64,000 nucleotides of DNA from Herpetosiphon gulosus (lineage in GTDB: Bacteria > Chloroflexota > Chloroflexia > Chloroflexales > Herpetosiphonaceae). The notes beneath the pieces are model-generated. The model worked only from the letters and a program-made list of their open reading frames with translations. It did not search any database and had not been told where the DNA came from. The stretch lies in the NCBI RefSeq assembly GCF_039545135.1, contig NZ_BAABRU010000002.1, forward strand, positions 186,001 to 250,000, written 5' to 3'. Position 1 is the first letter of the stretch, and every line of letters starts with the position of its first letter. Positions 1-8,141 of the stretch are shown in pieces. A program made the translations under genes and the position numbers.

Positions 1-1
1 C

Positions 2-859
2 CAAGGTTCGAGCCAGCTGGGGCATAAAATTGGCCGCGCACTGCGCCGCGCCGTGAAGGCCGAAGCTCCCGAGGCCTATTTGCTCGGCGAGCACTTCTAT
101 GATGGCACGAATCATCTTCAAGGCGATGAACTTGATGCCAGCATGAACTATCGTGGTTTTACCTTCCCCACTTTGCAATGGTTGGTTGGCTTCGATATGG
201 CTTCGGTTTGGAATCTCGTTTGGGAAGATCGGGCATTATTGCCGACTGAAGCCTTGGGCGAGCAATGGCGAGCCTTCTTGGCGGTGATTCCATGGCAAGT
301 CGCTTTGCAACAATTCAATCTGCTCGATTCGCACGATACACCACGCTTGTTGACGATTGTTGGTGGTGATCTGGCTTTGCATCAAGTTGCGGTTACGCTG
401 CAAATGACCTTTCCGGGCGTGCCTTGCATTTATTATGGCGATGAAGTGGGCTTGCAAGGCGGCGGCGATCCTGAGTGTCGCGGCTGTATGCCATGGGATG
501 CACAGGCTTGGAATCACGATCTTTTAGGGTTTTATCGTTCGCTGATTGGACTCCGCCGCAGTTCGAGCGCTTTGAGCGTTGGTGGATTTCAATTATTGCT
601 CGCCGAAGGTGATACAGTGGCCTTTATGCGGCGCAGTGCTGATGAGTGTTTGTTGATTGTTGCCCAGCGGGCTGCCACCAATATTCCACCAATTCCGATG
701 CTCGCAACTGGACTGGCTGATGGGACAAGTTTTGTTCTAGTTGCTGGCCCAACTGAAATTGCGATTCAGGCTGGGGTATTGGTTTTGCCACAAACTGGCA
801 TCAGCGCCAGTTTGTGGCGAATGCAGCAGCCTAAGGCAGAAGGGAATTATGAGGGATGA
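2..859 (+). CDS. Maltodextrin glucosidase / GH13 alpha-amylase family, C-terminal part
   Basis: This is the 3' part of a GH13 glycoside hydrolase; the 5' end lies outside the window, so the frame is open from base 2. It would hydrolyse alpha-glucosidic bonds in maltodextrins, probably in the cytoplasm. The segment GEHFYDGTNHLQGDELDASM followed by NYRGFTFP resembles the E. coli MalZ region around the acid/base glutamate (GEHF). LDSHDTPR is the fourth conserved GH13 region with the transition-state aspartate. The nucleophile aspartate would lie upstream of the window. The C-terminal 90 residues look like the usual beta-sandwich. The exact substrate (MalZ versus neopullulanase) cannot be fixed from this fragment. 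Confidence 0.88.
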   Translation, partial: QGSSQLGHKIGRALRRAVKAEAPEAYLLGEHFYDGTNHLQGDELDASMNYRGFTFPTLQWLVGFDMASVWNLVWEDRALLPTEALGEQWRAFLAVIPWQVALQQFNLLDSHDTPRLLTIVGGDLALHQVAVTLQMTFPGVPCIYYGDEVGLQGGGDPECRGCMPWDAQAWNHDLLGFYRSLIGLRRSSSALSVGGFQLLLAEGDTVAFMRRSADECLLIVAQRAATNIPPIPMLATGLADGTSFVLVAGPTEIAIQAGVLVLPQTGISASLWRMQQPKAEGNYEG

Positions 860-962
860 ACCTTAGAGCAGAGGTGCAGAACCCAGAGCTCTAGGCTATT
901 AGAGATTCGTTAGCTCCATTTGATTCTCTCGTTCAAAAGCCAATAACCTAGAGCCAATGCTC

Positions 963-983
963 CTTCGCGTTCTTCGTAGTTCC
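963..983 (+). repeat. Dispersed intergenic repeat, copy 1 (CTTCG-type)
   Basis: The 21-base string beginning CTTCGCGTTCTTCGT occurs here, again at 34275-34295, and in inverted and slightly diverged form at 57255-57275. All copies are intergenic. The remainder of the 150-base gap between the glycosidase and the next gene shows nothing else. Confidence 0.55.
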
Positions 984-1012
984 AAGCCTTACCCCTACCT
1001 CTGATTCCTATG

Positions 1013-1531
1013 CTAATCAGGCTCAAAGCCCAAAATATCGATGCGTGAATTGCTCAGCACAACCCAATCGCCAGTTTGCAGCTGCTCGTTGGGCAATTTG
1101 GCTACATTCGGGCCAGTTAATGTGGTGCGCAAGCCAATACTGCCAACGCCGACTGCAATAATTGCCTCAACATAGCTGACTGCATAGCCCAAATCGTCGC
1201 GTCGCTCCCAGGTAATCAAATCTTGGACGCAGCCATAAGCCAAGGGCATGGTGCTCAAACCATTGCCAACCTCTGGCTCAATCCCCATACGTTGGGTATC
1301 AGCGGGCTGCAAAGCGACACGGCTCAGTTGAAATACCAATCGTGCCATTCCATATCGCCCAGCGTGAGCATGATTGACATGATTATGCCGATCAACTACC
1401 CCTAGCCGAACTTGCTTGAAACCGAGCACAATCAAGGGCAAGAAGCGTTGGCCGCTCGTATGCATGCGGCCAGGTATCAATTCTTCGAAGCACGCATGCA
1501 GCTGTAGCGCTTGAGATTTTGGAAAACGCAT
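1013..1531 (-). CDS. Conserved-looking hypothetical protein, 172 aa
   Basis: No family is recognised. The start is set at the ATG that overlaps the aminotransferase stop by one base (TGATG), a sign of translational coupling in the same reverse operon. The open frame extends further upstream inside the aminotransferase gene, but that extension is in a shadow frame. The sequence is hydrophilic, without signal peptide or membrane segment. The C-terminal half alternates short hydrophobic strands and glycines (for example AIIAVGVGSIGLR and QTGDWVVLSN), suggesting a beta-rich fold. It may work with the aminotransferase, but nothing in the sequence states how. Confidence 0.6.
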   Translation of the reverse strand: MRFPKSQALQLHACFEELIPGRMHTSGQRFLPLIVLGFKQVRLGVVDRHNHVNHAHAGRYGMARLVFQLSRVALQPADTQRMGIEPEVGNGLSTMPLAYGCVQDLITWERRDDLGYAVSYVEAIIAVGVGSIGLRTTLTGPNVAKLPNEQLQTGDWVVLSNSRIDILGFEPD

Positions 1532-2694
1532 CAGCTTCGGCTCCCTAGTTGCTTGAGTTTTTCGGCAGCGGCAGCAATTGTTTCGGGCTTTTTGGCAAAG
1601 CAAAAGCGCACCATCCCCGATTGATAGCCATCGTGGTAAAACGCTGAGGGTGGAATCGCCGCCACGCCAATTTCGCTAATCAGATAGCGGCAAAATTCGG
1701 CATCATTATCCCAGCCTAAATCGCGAATATCGGCCATCACGAAATAGGTGCCTTGCGGCGGCAACACATACAATCCAGCATCACGCAAGACCTTGACCAA
1801 TTGCTCGCGGCGGGCATTATAAAATTGCAATAATTGGCGTTCGTAGGGTTCGCCTGCATTCAAGCCAACTACTGCTGCCGCTTGCAAGGGCGTGGCGCTA
1901 GCAAAGGTCACAAATTGATGCACCCGTCGAATCGCCTCAGTTAGCGAATTTGGCGCAATTGCATAGCCAATTTTCCAGCCTGTGACGCTAAATGTTTTGC
2001 CAGTGCTGCTAATCGTAACCGTGCGCTCCCACATGTCAGGCAAGGTGGCAATCGAGCAATGCTGATAATCTTCAAACACCAAACGATCATAGACTTCATC
2101 GCTGATCACCAAGAGATCATGCTCAATTGCAATCGCCGCCAACTGGCTCAGCTCGGTGCGTGACCAAACCTTGCCCGTCGGATTATGCGGCGTGTTCAAA
2201 ATAATCGCCTTGGTTTGGGGGGTAATTGCGGCGCGAACTTGGGCAAAATCTACCTCCCAACGTGGTTCGTGCAAGCGAATATAGCGTGGTATGCCGCCCG
2301 CCATCAGCACATTCGGCGGATACGAATCGTAGAACGGCTCGAAAATCAAAACCTCATCGCCAGGGTTGATCAACGCCATAATCGTGGCAAACATGGCCTC
2401 AGTTGCTCCGCTAGTGACGGTAATTTCAGCATCGGGGTCAACCGAAACCTTGCTATGGCGTTCCCATGTCCGCGCAATCGCCGCTCGCAAAGTTGGCAAG
2501 CCAGTGCTTGGCGCATATTGATTGAGATCAGCGTTGATAGCACTACAAGCAGCATCTTTTAAAAATGCTGGGCCAGCAAAATCAGGAAAGCCTTGGCCGA
2601 GATTAATCGCTTGATAACGCGCAGCCAAAGCACTAATTTCACTAAAAATTGATGTACCAAAGCCAGCTAAGCGATTGGCGGATTTGGGATGCAC
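1531..2694 (-). CDS. Class I/II PLP aminotransferase, methionine/kynurenine aminotransferase type (YbdL-like)
   Basis: Cytoplasmic pyridoxal-phosphate transaminase of fold type I, 387 residues, the normal length. The start is GTG with a strong AGGAGG seven bases upstream. INLGQGFPDF near residue 31, NQYAPSTG near 58, LNTPHNPTGKVW near 166 and SSTGKTFSVTGWKIGY with the PLP lysine K233 match the YbdL / kynurenine aminotransferase branch closely, including CFAKK near the C-terminus. Family knowledge suggests methionine or aromatic amino acids with a 2-oxo acid as partners; the exact substrate is an inference. It sits 10 bases after the oxidoreductase gene and overlaps the following unknown gene by one base, so the three are probably one transcript. 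Confidence 0.9.
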   Translation of the reverse strand: MHPKSANRLAGFGTSIFSEISALAARYQAINLGQGFPDFAGPAFLKDAACSAINADLNQYAPSTGLPTLRAAIARTWERHSKVSVDPDAEITVTSGATEAMFATIMALINPGDEVLIFEPFYDSYPPNVLMAGGIPRYIRLHEPRWEVDFAQVRAAITPQTKAIILNTPHNPTGKVWSRTELSQLAAIAIEHDLLVISDEVYDRLVFEDYQHCSIATLPDMWERTVTISSTGKTFSVTGWKIGYAIAPNSLTEAIRRVHQFVTFASATPLQAAAVVGLNAGEPYERQLLQFYNARREQLVKVLRDAGLYVLPPQGTYFVMADIRDLGWDNDAEFCRYLISEIGVAAIPPSAFYHDGYQSGMVRFCFAKKPETIAAAAEKLKQLGSRS

Positions 2695-2704
2695 AACGAG
2701 CCTC

Positions 2705-3688
2705 CTAGCCTGTAATCACAACTTTACCAGCGCCGCCTTCAGTGGCCACGCGCACAATTCCAGCGAGATCATCAAGCGCAACGGTGGTATCAACATGGGG
2801 CGCTAAACGACCATCAGCAAACATTGCGCTGACTTCAGCGATCAATGTGCCAATTGCTTGGGGGGTTTGGCGGTTGAGCCAGCGGCCCAGCCAAAAACCG
2901 CGAATTGTCGCCTCGCTAAACACAATCCGGCCATCAACTTGAATCGGCTCGCCGCTCAACAAACCATAAATAATTAATTGACCATAAGCCGCTAAGGCAT
3001 TGACGACGGCTGTGCCAGTTTCGCCAGCCACCGCATCAATAGCCTTACCAATGCCTTTTTGTCCCGTAATGTCCTTCCAACGTTTAGCTAAATCGTCGCC
3101 AGGCAACGTGATTACGCCGAGCGCACCAGCATCAAGCAACGCTTGGGCTTGCTCAGGTTTGCGCACCGTTGCCACCACTTTGAAGCCGCGCACTGCTGCC
3201 AATTGCAACATAGCACGGCCCAAGTGCGAAGCGCCAGCGGTTACTAGCACAGGCTCGTCGGGCTGCAACTGCAACTCATCGCTCATAATCCAAGCGGTCA
3301 AATAATTAACCCAGGTACAAGCTGCTTGGGCATCGCTGAGCGCAGCCGGAGTTGGCACTAAAAACTGCGGTTTGACCACCGCATACTCGCGCCATGTGCC
3401 AGCAGTACCAACCGCACCGAGCATCAAGATGACCCGATCGCCAACCGACCAGCCAGTAACGCCCTCGCCGAGCGCCTCGATCACCCCGGCGGCCTCATTA
3501 CCAGGGACAGCTGGCAAGCTTGGGCGCACCCCATACGTCCCTTGGATGGTGTAGACATCAGATGGATTGATTGACCGAGCGGTTAGGCGGACTAAAACCT
3601 CGCCAGCGCCAGCGGTTGGGGTTGGTTGTTCGACCAACTGCAACACATCTGCCAAGGCTCCAAATTCATGAAACTCAATCGCTTTCAT
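2705..3688 (-). CDS. Zinc-independent MDR oxidoreductase (quinone reductase / enoyl reductase type)
   Basis: NAD(P)H-dependent oxidoreductase of the medium-chain dehydrogenase/reductase superfamily, about 327 residues. The GroES-like N-terminal domain carries SINPSDVYTIQG and PAVPGNEAAGVIEALGEGV. The Rossmann domain starts around residue 140 with VLVTAGASHLGRAMLQLAA. Zinc-binding cysteines are absent. VNYLTAW recalls the mitochondrial 2-enoyl thioester reductase (MECR) branch. The start chosen is ATG at 3688, with AAAGGGAT upstream; an in-frame ATG nine codons earlier lacks a better site. First gene of the reverse operon with the aminotransferase. The substrate cannot be deduced. Confidence 0.85.
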   Translation of the reverse strand: MKAIEFHEFGALADVLQLVEQPTPTAGAGEVLVRLTARSINPSDVYTIQGTYGVRPSLPAVPGNEAAGVIEALGEGVTGWSVGDRVILMLGAVGTAGTWREYAVVKPQFLVPTPAALSDAQAACTWVNYLTAWIMSDELQLQPDEPVLVTAGASHLGRAMLQLAAVRGFKVVATVRKPEQAQALLDAGALGVITLPGDDLAKRWKDITGQKGIGKAIDAVAGETGTAVVNALAAYGQLIIYGLLSGEPIQVDGRIVFSEATIRGFWLGRWLNRQTPQAIGTLIAEVSAMFADGRLAPHVDTTVALDDLAGIVRVATEGGAGKVVITG

Positions 3689-3895
3689 GGCATCCCTTTG
3701 GCATAAAACACACATCGGCGTGCTAAAGCATATCGTACTCCCCCATGGGGTGACATGTCAATCAATATCTAGGAGTTGCAGGCCGTTGTAGCATGCTGCA
3801 CTAAAGCACGATCAAGGCCAGCAAGCTACTAAAATAGCCCATTGGAATGGCCAATTCCCCCCATAGGGATACGCTAATAGAGGACTAATAAAACA

Positions 3896-3927
3896 TTGAC
3901 AAAAGCTAAGCCAACTTGTAGTATAAT
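3896..3927 (+). promoter_or_regulatory. Candidate sigma-70-type promoter
   Basis: TTGACA at 3896-3901 and TATAAT at 3922-3927 are perfect hexamers, but the spacer is 20 bases, longer than the usual 17. A shifted -10 (TAGTAT) would give 17. It would drive the lipoprotein/membrane-protein operon with a leader of roughly 115 bases. The rest of 3689-4051 shows nothing recognisable. Confidence 0.5.
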
Positions 3928-4051
3928 TTCAATGCGCGGCATTGATAATTATGTTCATCTGCACATGCTCGCGACACCTCAATTAATGTGTGTGTACATC
4001 ATGAGCAGGGCATAATATCAGCCCACATTTGGATAGTGATGGCGGTAGCAA

Positions 4052-4738
4052 TTGACAACCTTCCACAGAGCTTGGCGGTACGCAACAGAGCGCATTAAAC
4101 GAGCATCGGTTCATCGGTGGCTGTGGTTTTTTGTCGTTGCACTAGGGATGGCAGGCTGTACCCAACCGGGTGGGTTAAATCTTCAGTCCTTGACCCAAAC
4201 TGCTGCCAACCCAACAATTAATAATGGGTCGAACCCGAATATTCAACCAACCGTACCATCACAAACCACTGTTGCTGGGCAGCCAACCCAAATTCAAGTG
4301 CCAACCGCCGTTGAAACAGGCCCGACCAGTCAAGTTAATTCAACGAGTGAGCCAATCGAGCCAAGCTCGGCTGTACCAACCGTTGTACTAACCCCACCAC
4401 CAAGCGGAAACGCCGCATGGGAGGCTCAAAAAGTTGATGTTCAGCAATTTGCCGAGCCAATCGCCTATGCTGCCCCTGGAACGGTCATGCTTTGGTGGTA
4501 TGACCCAACCTCTGGTCAGTTTGTTGGCCTTGGCTGGGTTCGTTCACCACTCATCGCAAGCGGCGAGTTCCGATTGCGCTGGAGTGCTTTAGCTGCTTTA
4601 GCTATTCCCTATACAATTAACGTCGATTATGGCTTGAGCTTGGAACCAAGCATGATTCAACGGATTCGACGTGCTGGCTATAGCGGCGATGTTATTGAAA
4701 CATTTGTCTATCTTGCGCCCGACATTACGCCACAATAG
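4052..4738 (+). CDS. Predicted lipoprotein with P/T/N-rich linker
   Basis: No family is recognised. The start is TTG at 4052: an in-frame stop lies two codons upstream and no ATG precedes the signal sequence, so the start is uncertain. Basic residues, a hydrophobic stretch (WLWFFVVALGMAGC) and a cysteine at about residue 36 form a lipobox, indicating a lipid-anchored exported protein. Residues 40-120 are a low-complexity linker rich in Pro, Thr, Asn and Gln. The C-terminal 100 residues form a compact domain with many aromatics (VMLWWYDPTSGQFVGLGWV). First gene of a three-gene cluster, 20 bases before the membrane protein. Confidence 0.65.
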   Translation: MTTFHRAWRYATERIKRASVHRWLWFFVVALGMAGCTQPGGLNLQSLTQTAANPTINNGSNPNIQPTVPSQTTVAGQPTQIQVPTAVETGPTSQVNSTSEPIEPSSAVPTVVLTPPPSGNAAWEAQKVDVQQFAEPIAYAAPGTVMLWWYDPTSGQFVGLGWVRSPLIASGEFRLRWSALAALAIPYTINVDYGLSLEPSMIQRIRRAGYSGDVIETFVYLAPDITPQ

Positions 4739-4758
4739 GGCAGAAGGAGACTGTACAT

Positions 4759-5625
4759 ATGAGCAGTCGGTATTTAGAAATGGTTCGCGGTCAACGTCGC
4801 AACCGAGGAGGGGGTTTTCAGTTTACGGCGAAAACGCTCTTGGTTGTGCTGGCCGTATGCGCCATGGTTGGATCGGCTGTGTATTGGTGGGGCATTCAGA
4901 GCGTTCTAACACCCAACAAAATGATTGCTGGCTCCTTTACATTAATTTTGGTTTTAGCACCGCCCAGCTTGGTTAGCTTCTTGATCCCTTGGTCGCCAGC
5001 AGGCATGCTGTTGCAAAAGATTAACGCTCGGACGCTCGGCTATGTTGTGGTCGTGGTTTGTGCCTTGATCTTGGTCTACTACTCGTTTACCTTGCAATAT
5101 CAATGGTGGGAAACCCAAGCAGTCGTACAGGATAGCAACATTACCCTGTTGCAGGTCTTGGTCGGGTTGATCGGCTTTATCTTTATTCCTGCATTGTTGT
5201 GGACACCTGTTAGCAGTGAAGAGTTGGTCGAACAGATTCGCCAAGCTCACTTGGTGCGCCGCTACGAGTTGCAAACCCAAGCCGATATCGCTATTTTACG
5301 CAATACATTGCTCCGCGCTCAAGAGAAGGCGCTGATCGGTTTTGCTAATTTGACCGTCCAAGAAAAAGAGGAACTAGCTTCGGTTATGCGTGGGTTGGTG
5401 CGCGGCATCGACACGACCATGAAGGAGCTAGCTCAGAGTGTTAAGGCCGTTAGCGGAACCGTAACACCTTTCGCCGCGTTAGAAGATAACGAGGACATTA
5501 AGGGGTACTTGGATTATGTGGCCGATAGTTTGATGGATACCTCCATGAACCCTGGCACAAAACCAACCAATACCACTTCGATGGATCGCTCGCCCATGGA
5601 TCGACCTGGCGGTTACTCACGCTAG
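4759..5625 (+). CDS. Membrane protein with four TM segments and a cytoplasmic helical tail
   Basis: Unrecognised family, 288 residues, ATG start after AGAAGGAGA. Hydrophobic segments lie near residues 24-44, 55-78, 92-112 and 127-147. They are followed by a long charged helical region (about 150-255, for example LVRRYELQTQADIAILRNTLL) likely to be a coiled coil, and a disordered Thr/Ser/Asp/Met-rich tail. The layout suggests a membrane scaffold or signalling partner for the lipoprotein encoded just upstream and the small acidic protein downstream; that is inference from gene order only. Confidence 0.7.
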   Translation: MSSRYLEMVRGQRRNRGGGFQFTAKTLLVVLAVCAMVGSAVYWWGIQSVLTPNKMIAGSFTLILVLAPPSLVSFLIPWSPAGMLLQKINARTLGYVVVVVCALILVYYSFTLQYQWWETQAVVQDSNITLLQVLVGLIGFIFIPALLWTPVSSEELVEQIRQAHLVRRYELQTQADIAILRNTLLRAQEKALIGFANLTVQEKEELASVMRGLVRGIDTTMKELAQSVKAVSGTVTPFAALEDNEDIKGYLDYVADSLMDTSMNPGTKPTNTTSMDRSPMDRPGGYSR

Positions 5626-5659
5626 GTTTTAACTCAACACAAACCCTTGGAGGTGGCCG

Positions 5660-5902
5660 ATGCGTGGTCGCTTACACTCGACTGATGAACGTTTAATCGA
5701 TGATGACTTGACTGAACTAGCCGACGAGTTGTCGATTCGGCTCTATGCCACAATGGGGCATCGGGTCTATTTGCTCAGTCGCCCTGATATTATCCAGCTC
5801 ACCAAATCCTATATCGATGATTTGCATCCCGAAGATCAAGATGCAATCTGTTGGTTGATTTGGGATCTCTTCCAAGAAGGCATGCAGATGGAGTTTGGTT
5901 AG
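5660..5902 (+). CDS. Small acidic hypothetical protein, 80 aa
   Basis: ATG start nine bases after GGAGG. The protein is acidic and probably helical (LIDDDLTELADELSIRLYA, then SYIDDLHPEDQDAICWLIW), with no signal or membrane segment. It ends the 4.0-5.9 kb cluster and is followed by a perfect hairpin. No family is recognised; a cytosolic adaptor of the membrane protein upstream is possible but unsupported. Confidence 0.65.
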   Translation: MRGRLHSTDERLIDDDLTELADELSIRLYATMGHRVYLLSRPDIIQLTKSYIDDLHPEDQDAICWLIWDLFQEGMQMEFG

Positions 5903-5925
5903 GCCCAAACCCAAGCTGAATGATC

Positions 5926-5955
5926 AACGCCGCTTTCGCAATGCAAAGCGGCGTT
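5926..5955 (+). terminator. Strong hairpin, probable terminator
   Basis: AACGCCGCTTT (5926-5936) pairs perfectly with AAAGCGGCGTT (5945-5955) around an 8-base loop, followed by a moderately T-rich TGTGCTTTTG. It closes the three-gene cluster before the lycopene cyclase gene. Confidence 0.75.
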
Positions 5956-5994
5956 TGTGCTTTTGCCCCTAAAGCATTCTGGCCCACGCTTACG

Positions 5995-6000
5995 TATAAT
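5995..6000 (+). promoter_or_regulatory. Candidate -10 element for the lycopene cyclase gene
   Basis: TATAAT, preceded by ACG, lies 33 bases before the ATG at 6033. No convincing -35 hexamer is visible. It falls directly after the upstream hairpin, which fits a new transcription unit. Confidence 0.45.
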
Positions 6001-6032
6001 CCAGCAAATGCTTTATCACGATTGTGGGGATT

Positions 6033-8084
6033 ATGCACGTTTACGCTCATATCGATATTGAATGGTCGGCAGCACCAGCCCTAATTTATGCCACCCTCGC
6101 TGCTCGGCAAGGTTGGTTGCTAGGGGCAGGAATCGCTGATCGCTGGCTTTGGGCTGATCAAACTTGGCAGATTACGCCAAACCATAGCTCGCAACGCTTG
6201 CATTGGCATGCCCAAACCAGCGTTCAACCAAACCTCAAAGCCGATTTGGTGCTCGAATTGCTAGATAGTGTTTCCAGCACTCACGTTCGAGCAACCTTGC
6301 ATGTTGAGTGGCCCAAAACTGCCTTTAAATTATGGCGCTATTGGCAACGCCGCCGTTGGTTACACAACGAATTAACCAACGTTTTGCAACATTGGCGCGA
6401 AGCATGGTCAACCCAAACCTCGCCAAGCGACCAGCTTGTCCAAAGCCATCCGCGCACATGCCAAGCTTTCCACGCCATGAATGCGCTCGATCAACTGCAA
6501 CGGATTCAAGCGCTCGATCAACGTTGGCAGCAATTTGAGCACGGCCAACTGCCTAACTTGCCGTATAGCCAGACCGATCAACTGCCCAATGCTGATCTGG
6601 CGGTTGATTTGGTGTATGCTGGCGGCGGCTTGGGCTTAATTCATGCCACGCTGATGGCCCGCAAAGGGCTAAATGTGCTGGTGTTTGATCGCCATCAGGT
6701 TGGTTGCGCTCATCGCGAATGGAATATTTCGCAGGCTGAGCTTGAACGCTTGGTGGCAACTGGCTTTATCTCGTGGGAAGCCCTCGAACATCAAATTATT
6801 ATGGCGCGTTATCGCGATGGGCTTGTGCGCTTTCACGCGGCTGGCTCCGCCGTGGCTCCCGCCGAATTGCACTTGCCGGAAGTGTTGGATATTGCGCTCG
6901 ATGCTGGTGCATTGCTCGATTATGCTCGCCAACAGTTTCTGGCCGCTGGCGGCATTATTTGGGATAACACCAGTTTTGAGCAGGTTTATCACGATCCACA
7001 ACAGCAACAAACGGTCGTCGCGGTGCGCAAGGCAGATCAACCTCAACTGATAGCTGCCCGTTTGCTGATCGATGCCATGGGTGCAACTTCACCATTAACC
7101 TTGGCAAGCCAACCGTTTGCTGGCATTTGCCCAACCGTTGGCACGGTGCTCACTGGCGCGGAGCATGACCAAAGCTTGGGCGATATTTTGATCAGCGTTG
7201 CTGATACTCAAGCTGATCGCCAACTGATTTGGGAAGGCTTTCCAGGCCGTGAGCATGAACTAACAGTTTATGTGTTTTACTATGATCAGGTTGGAGCCAA
7301 GGCCAAATATCGCCATTCGCTGCTTGATTTATTTGAAGATTACTTTGAACTCTTGCCAAGTTATAAGCAACTTCAAGCAAATGCCCAGCATCTCCGTCCG
7401 GTTTTTGGCTATATTCCAGCACGTCATGCCTTGAGCAAACCCAAGCCCTTGGCTGGTGTTGTAGCTTTAGGCGATGCCTCAGCCCAACAATCGCCGTTGA
7501 CATTTTGTGGCTTCGGCTCGTTTGTGCGCAACTTAAGCCGCACCACCAATTTACTCGAACAAGCGCTTGAACAAACATTACTTGCGCCTCAGCAGCTCAG
7601 TTTGATCAGTGCCTACCAAAGCAATGTCAGCATGAATTGGGTTTTTAGTCGCTTTATGACTCCGTGGGGTCGCCCGCAAGATGTCAATGAGTTGCAAAAT
7701 GTCTTTGCCCATGTACTCAATCGCTTGGGCTATGACCTCGCACGGCGCTTCTTCCAAGATCAAATGACATGGCAAGATTATAATCGGGTGGTCTTAGGCA
7801 CGCTGGCCTATTACCCAAAAATTATGCAAGTTGCTTGGCAAGTGCTGGGTTGGCGCGATTGGCTGCGCTGGATTGGCGATTGGCTGCGATTTAGCCGCGC
7901 AGCATTAATTGCCCAGTTTGGTCAGCAACTACCTGCTTGGTTGGTTGGCCGCTTGCCTAAACCATGGCTTTTTCAGTACAATGCAGCCTATGCCGAATGG
8001 CAAGCGATGGGTTGGCTCAAATCTAGCCCTGAACATCAAAGCCAAGCGCTTGGTTCACAACCCTCAATCAAGCAATTTGGCTAG
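6033..8084 (+). CDS. CruA-type lycopene cyclase, FAD-dependent
   Basis: Likely lycopene beta-cyclase of the CruA family, converting linear lycopene to monocyclic gamma-carotene or further. The Rossmann FAD motif YAGGGLGLIHATLMARKG begins near residue 195, followed by HREWNISQAELERLV and later GAGALLDYARQQFLAAGG-like and GDASAQQSPLTFCGFGS segments, all recalling Chlorobium/cyanobacterial CruA. About 190 residues precede the FAD fold. They begin like a small SRPBCC-type domain, though I cannot confirm this. The ATG at 6033 is preferred over an in-frame GTG nine bases upstream. The gene is monocistronic in appearance; no other carotenoid gene is in the window. Confidence 0.8.
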   Translation: MHVYAHIDIEWSAAPALIYATLAARQGWLLGAGIADRWLWADQTWQITPNHSSQRLHWHAQTSVQPNLKADLVLELLDSVSSTHVRATLHVEWPKTAFKLWRYWQRRRWLHNELTNVLQHWREAWSTQTSPSDQLVQSHPRTCQAFHAMNALDQLQRIQALDQRWQQFEHGQLPNLPYSQTDQLPNADLAVDLVYAGGGLGLIHATLMARKGLNVLVFDRHQVGCAHREWNISQAELERLVATGFISWEALEHQIIMARYRDGLVRFHAAGSAVAPAELHLPEVLDIALDAGALLDYARQQFLAAGGIIWDNTSFEQVYHDPQQQQTVVAVRKADQPQLIAARLLIDAMGATSPLTLASQPFAGICPTVGTVLTGAEHDQSLGDILISVADTQADRQLIWEGFPGREHELTVYVFYYDQVGAKAKYRHSLLDLFEDYFELLPSYKQLQANAQHLRPVFGYIPARHALSKPKPLAGVVALGDASAQQSPLTFCGFGSFVRNLSRTTNLLEQALEQTLLAPQQLSLISAYQSNVSMNWVFSRFMTPWGRPQDVNELQNVFAHVLNRLGYDLARRFFQDQMTWQDYNRVVLGTLAYYPKIMQVAWQVLGWRDWLRWIGDWLRFSRAALIAQFGQQLPAWLVGRLPKPWLFQYNAAYAEWQAMGWLKSSPEHQSQALGSQPSIKQFG

Positions 8085-8141
8085 CTCTTTTTTGGATTGG
8101 CTCACGTTGTTGTTTTTGGCAGCAACTATTGAGAAGTGTGT

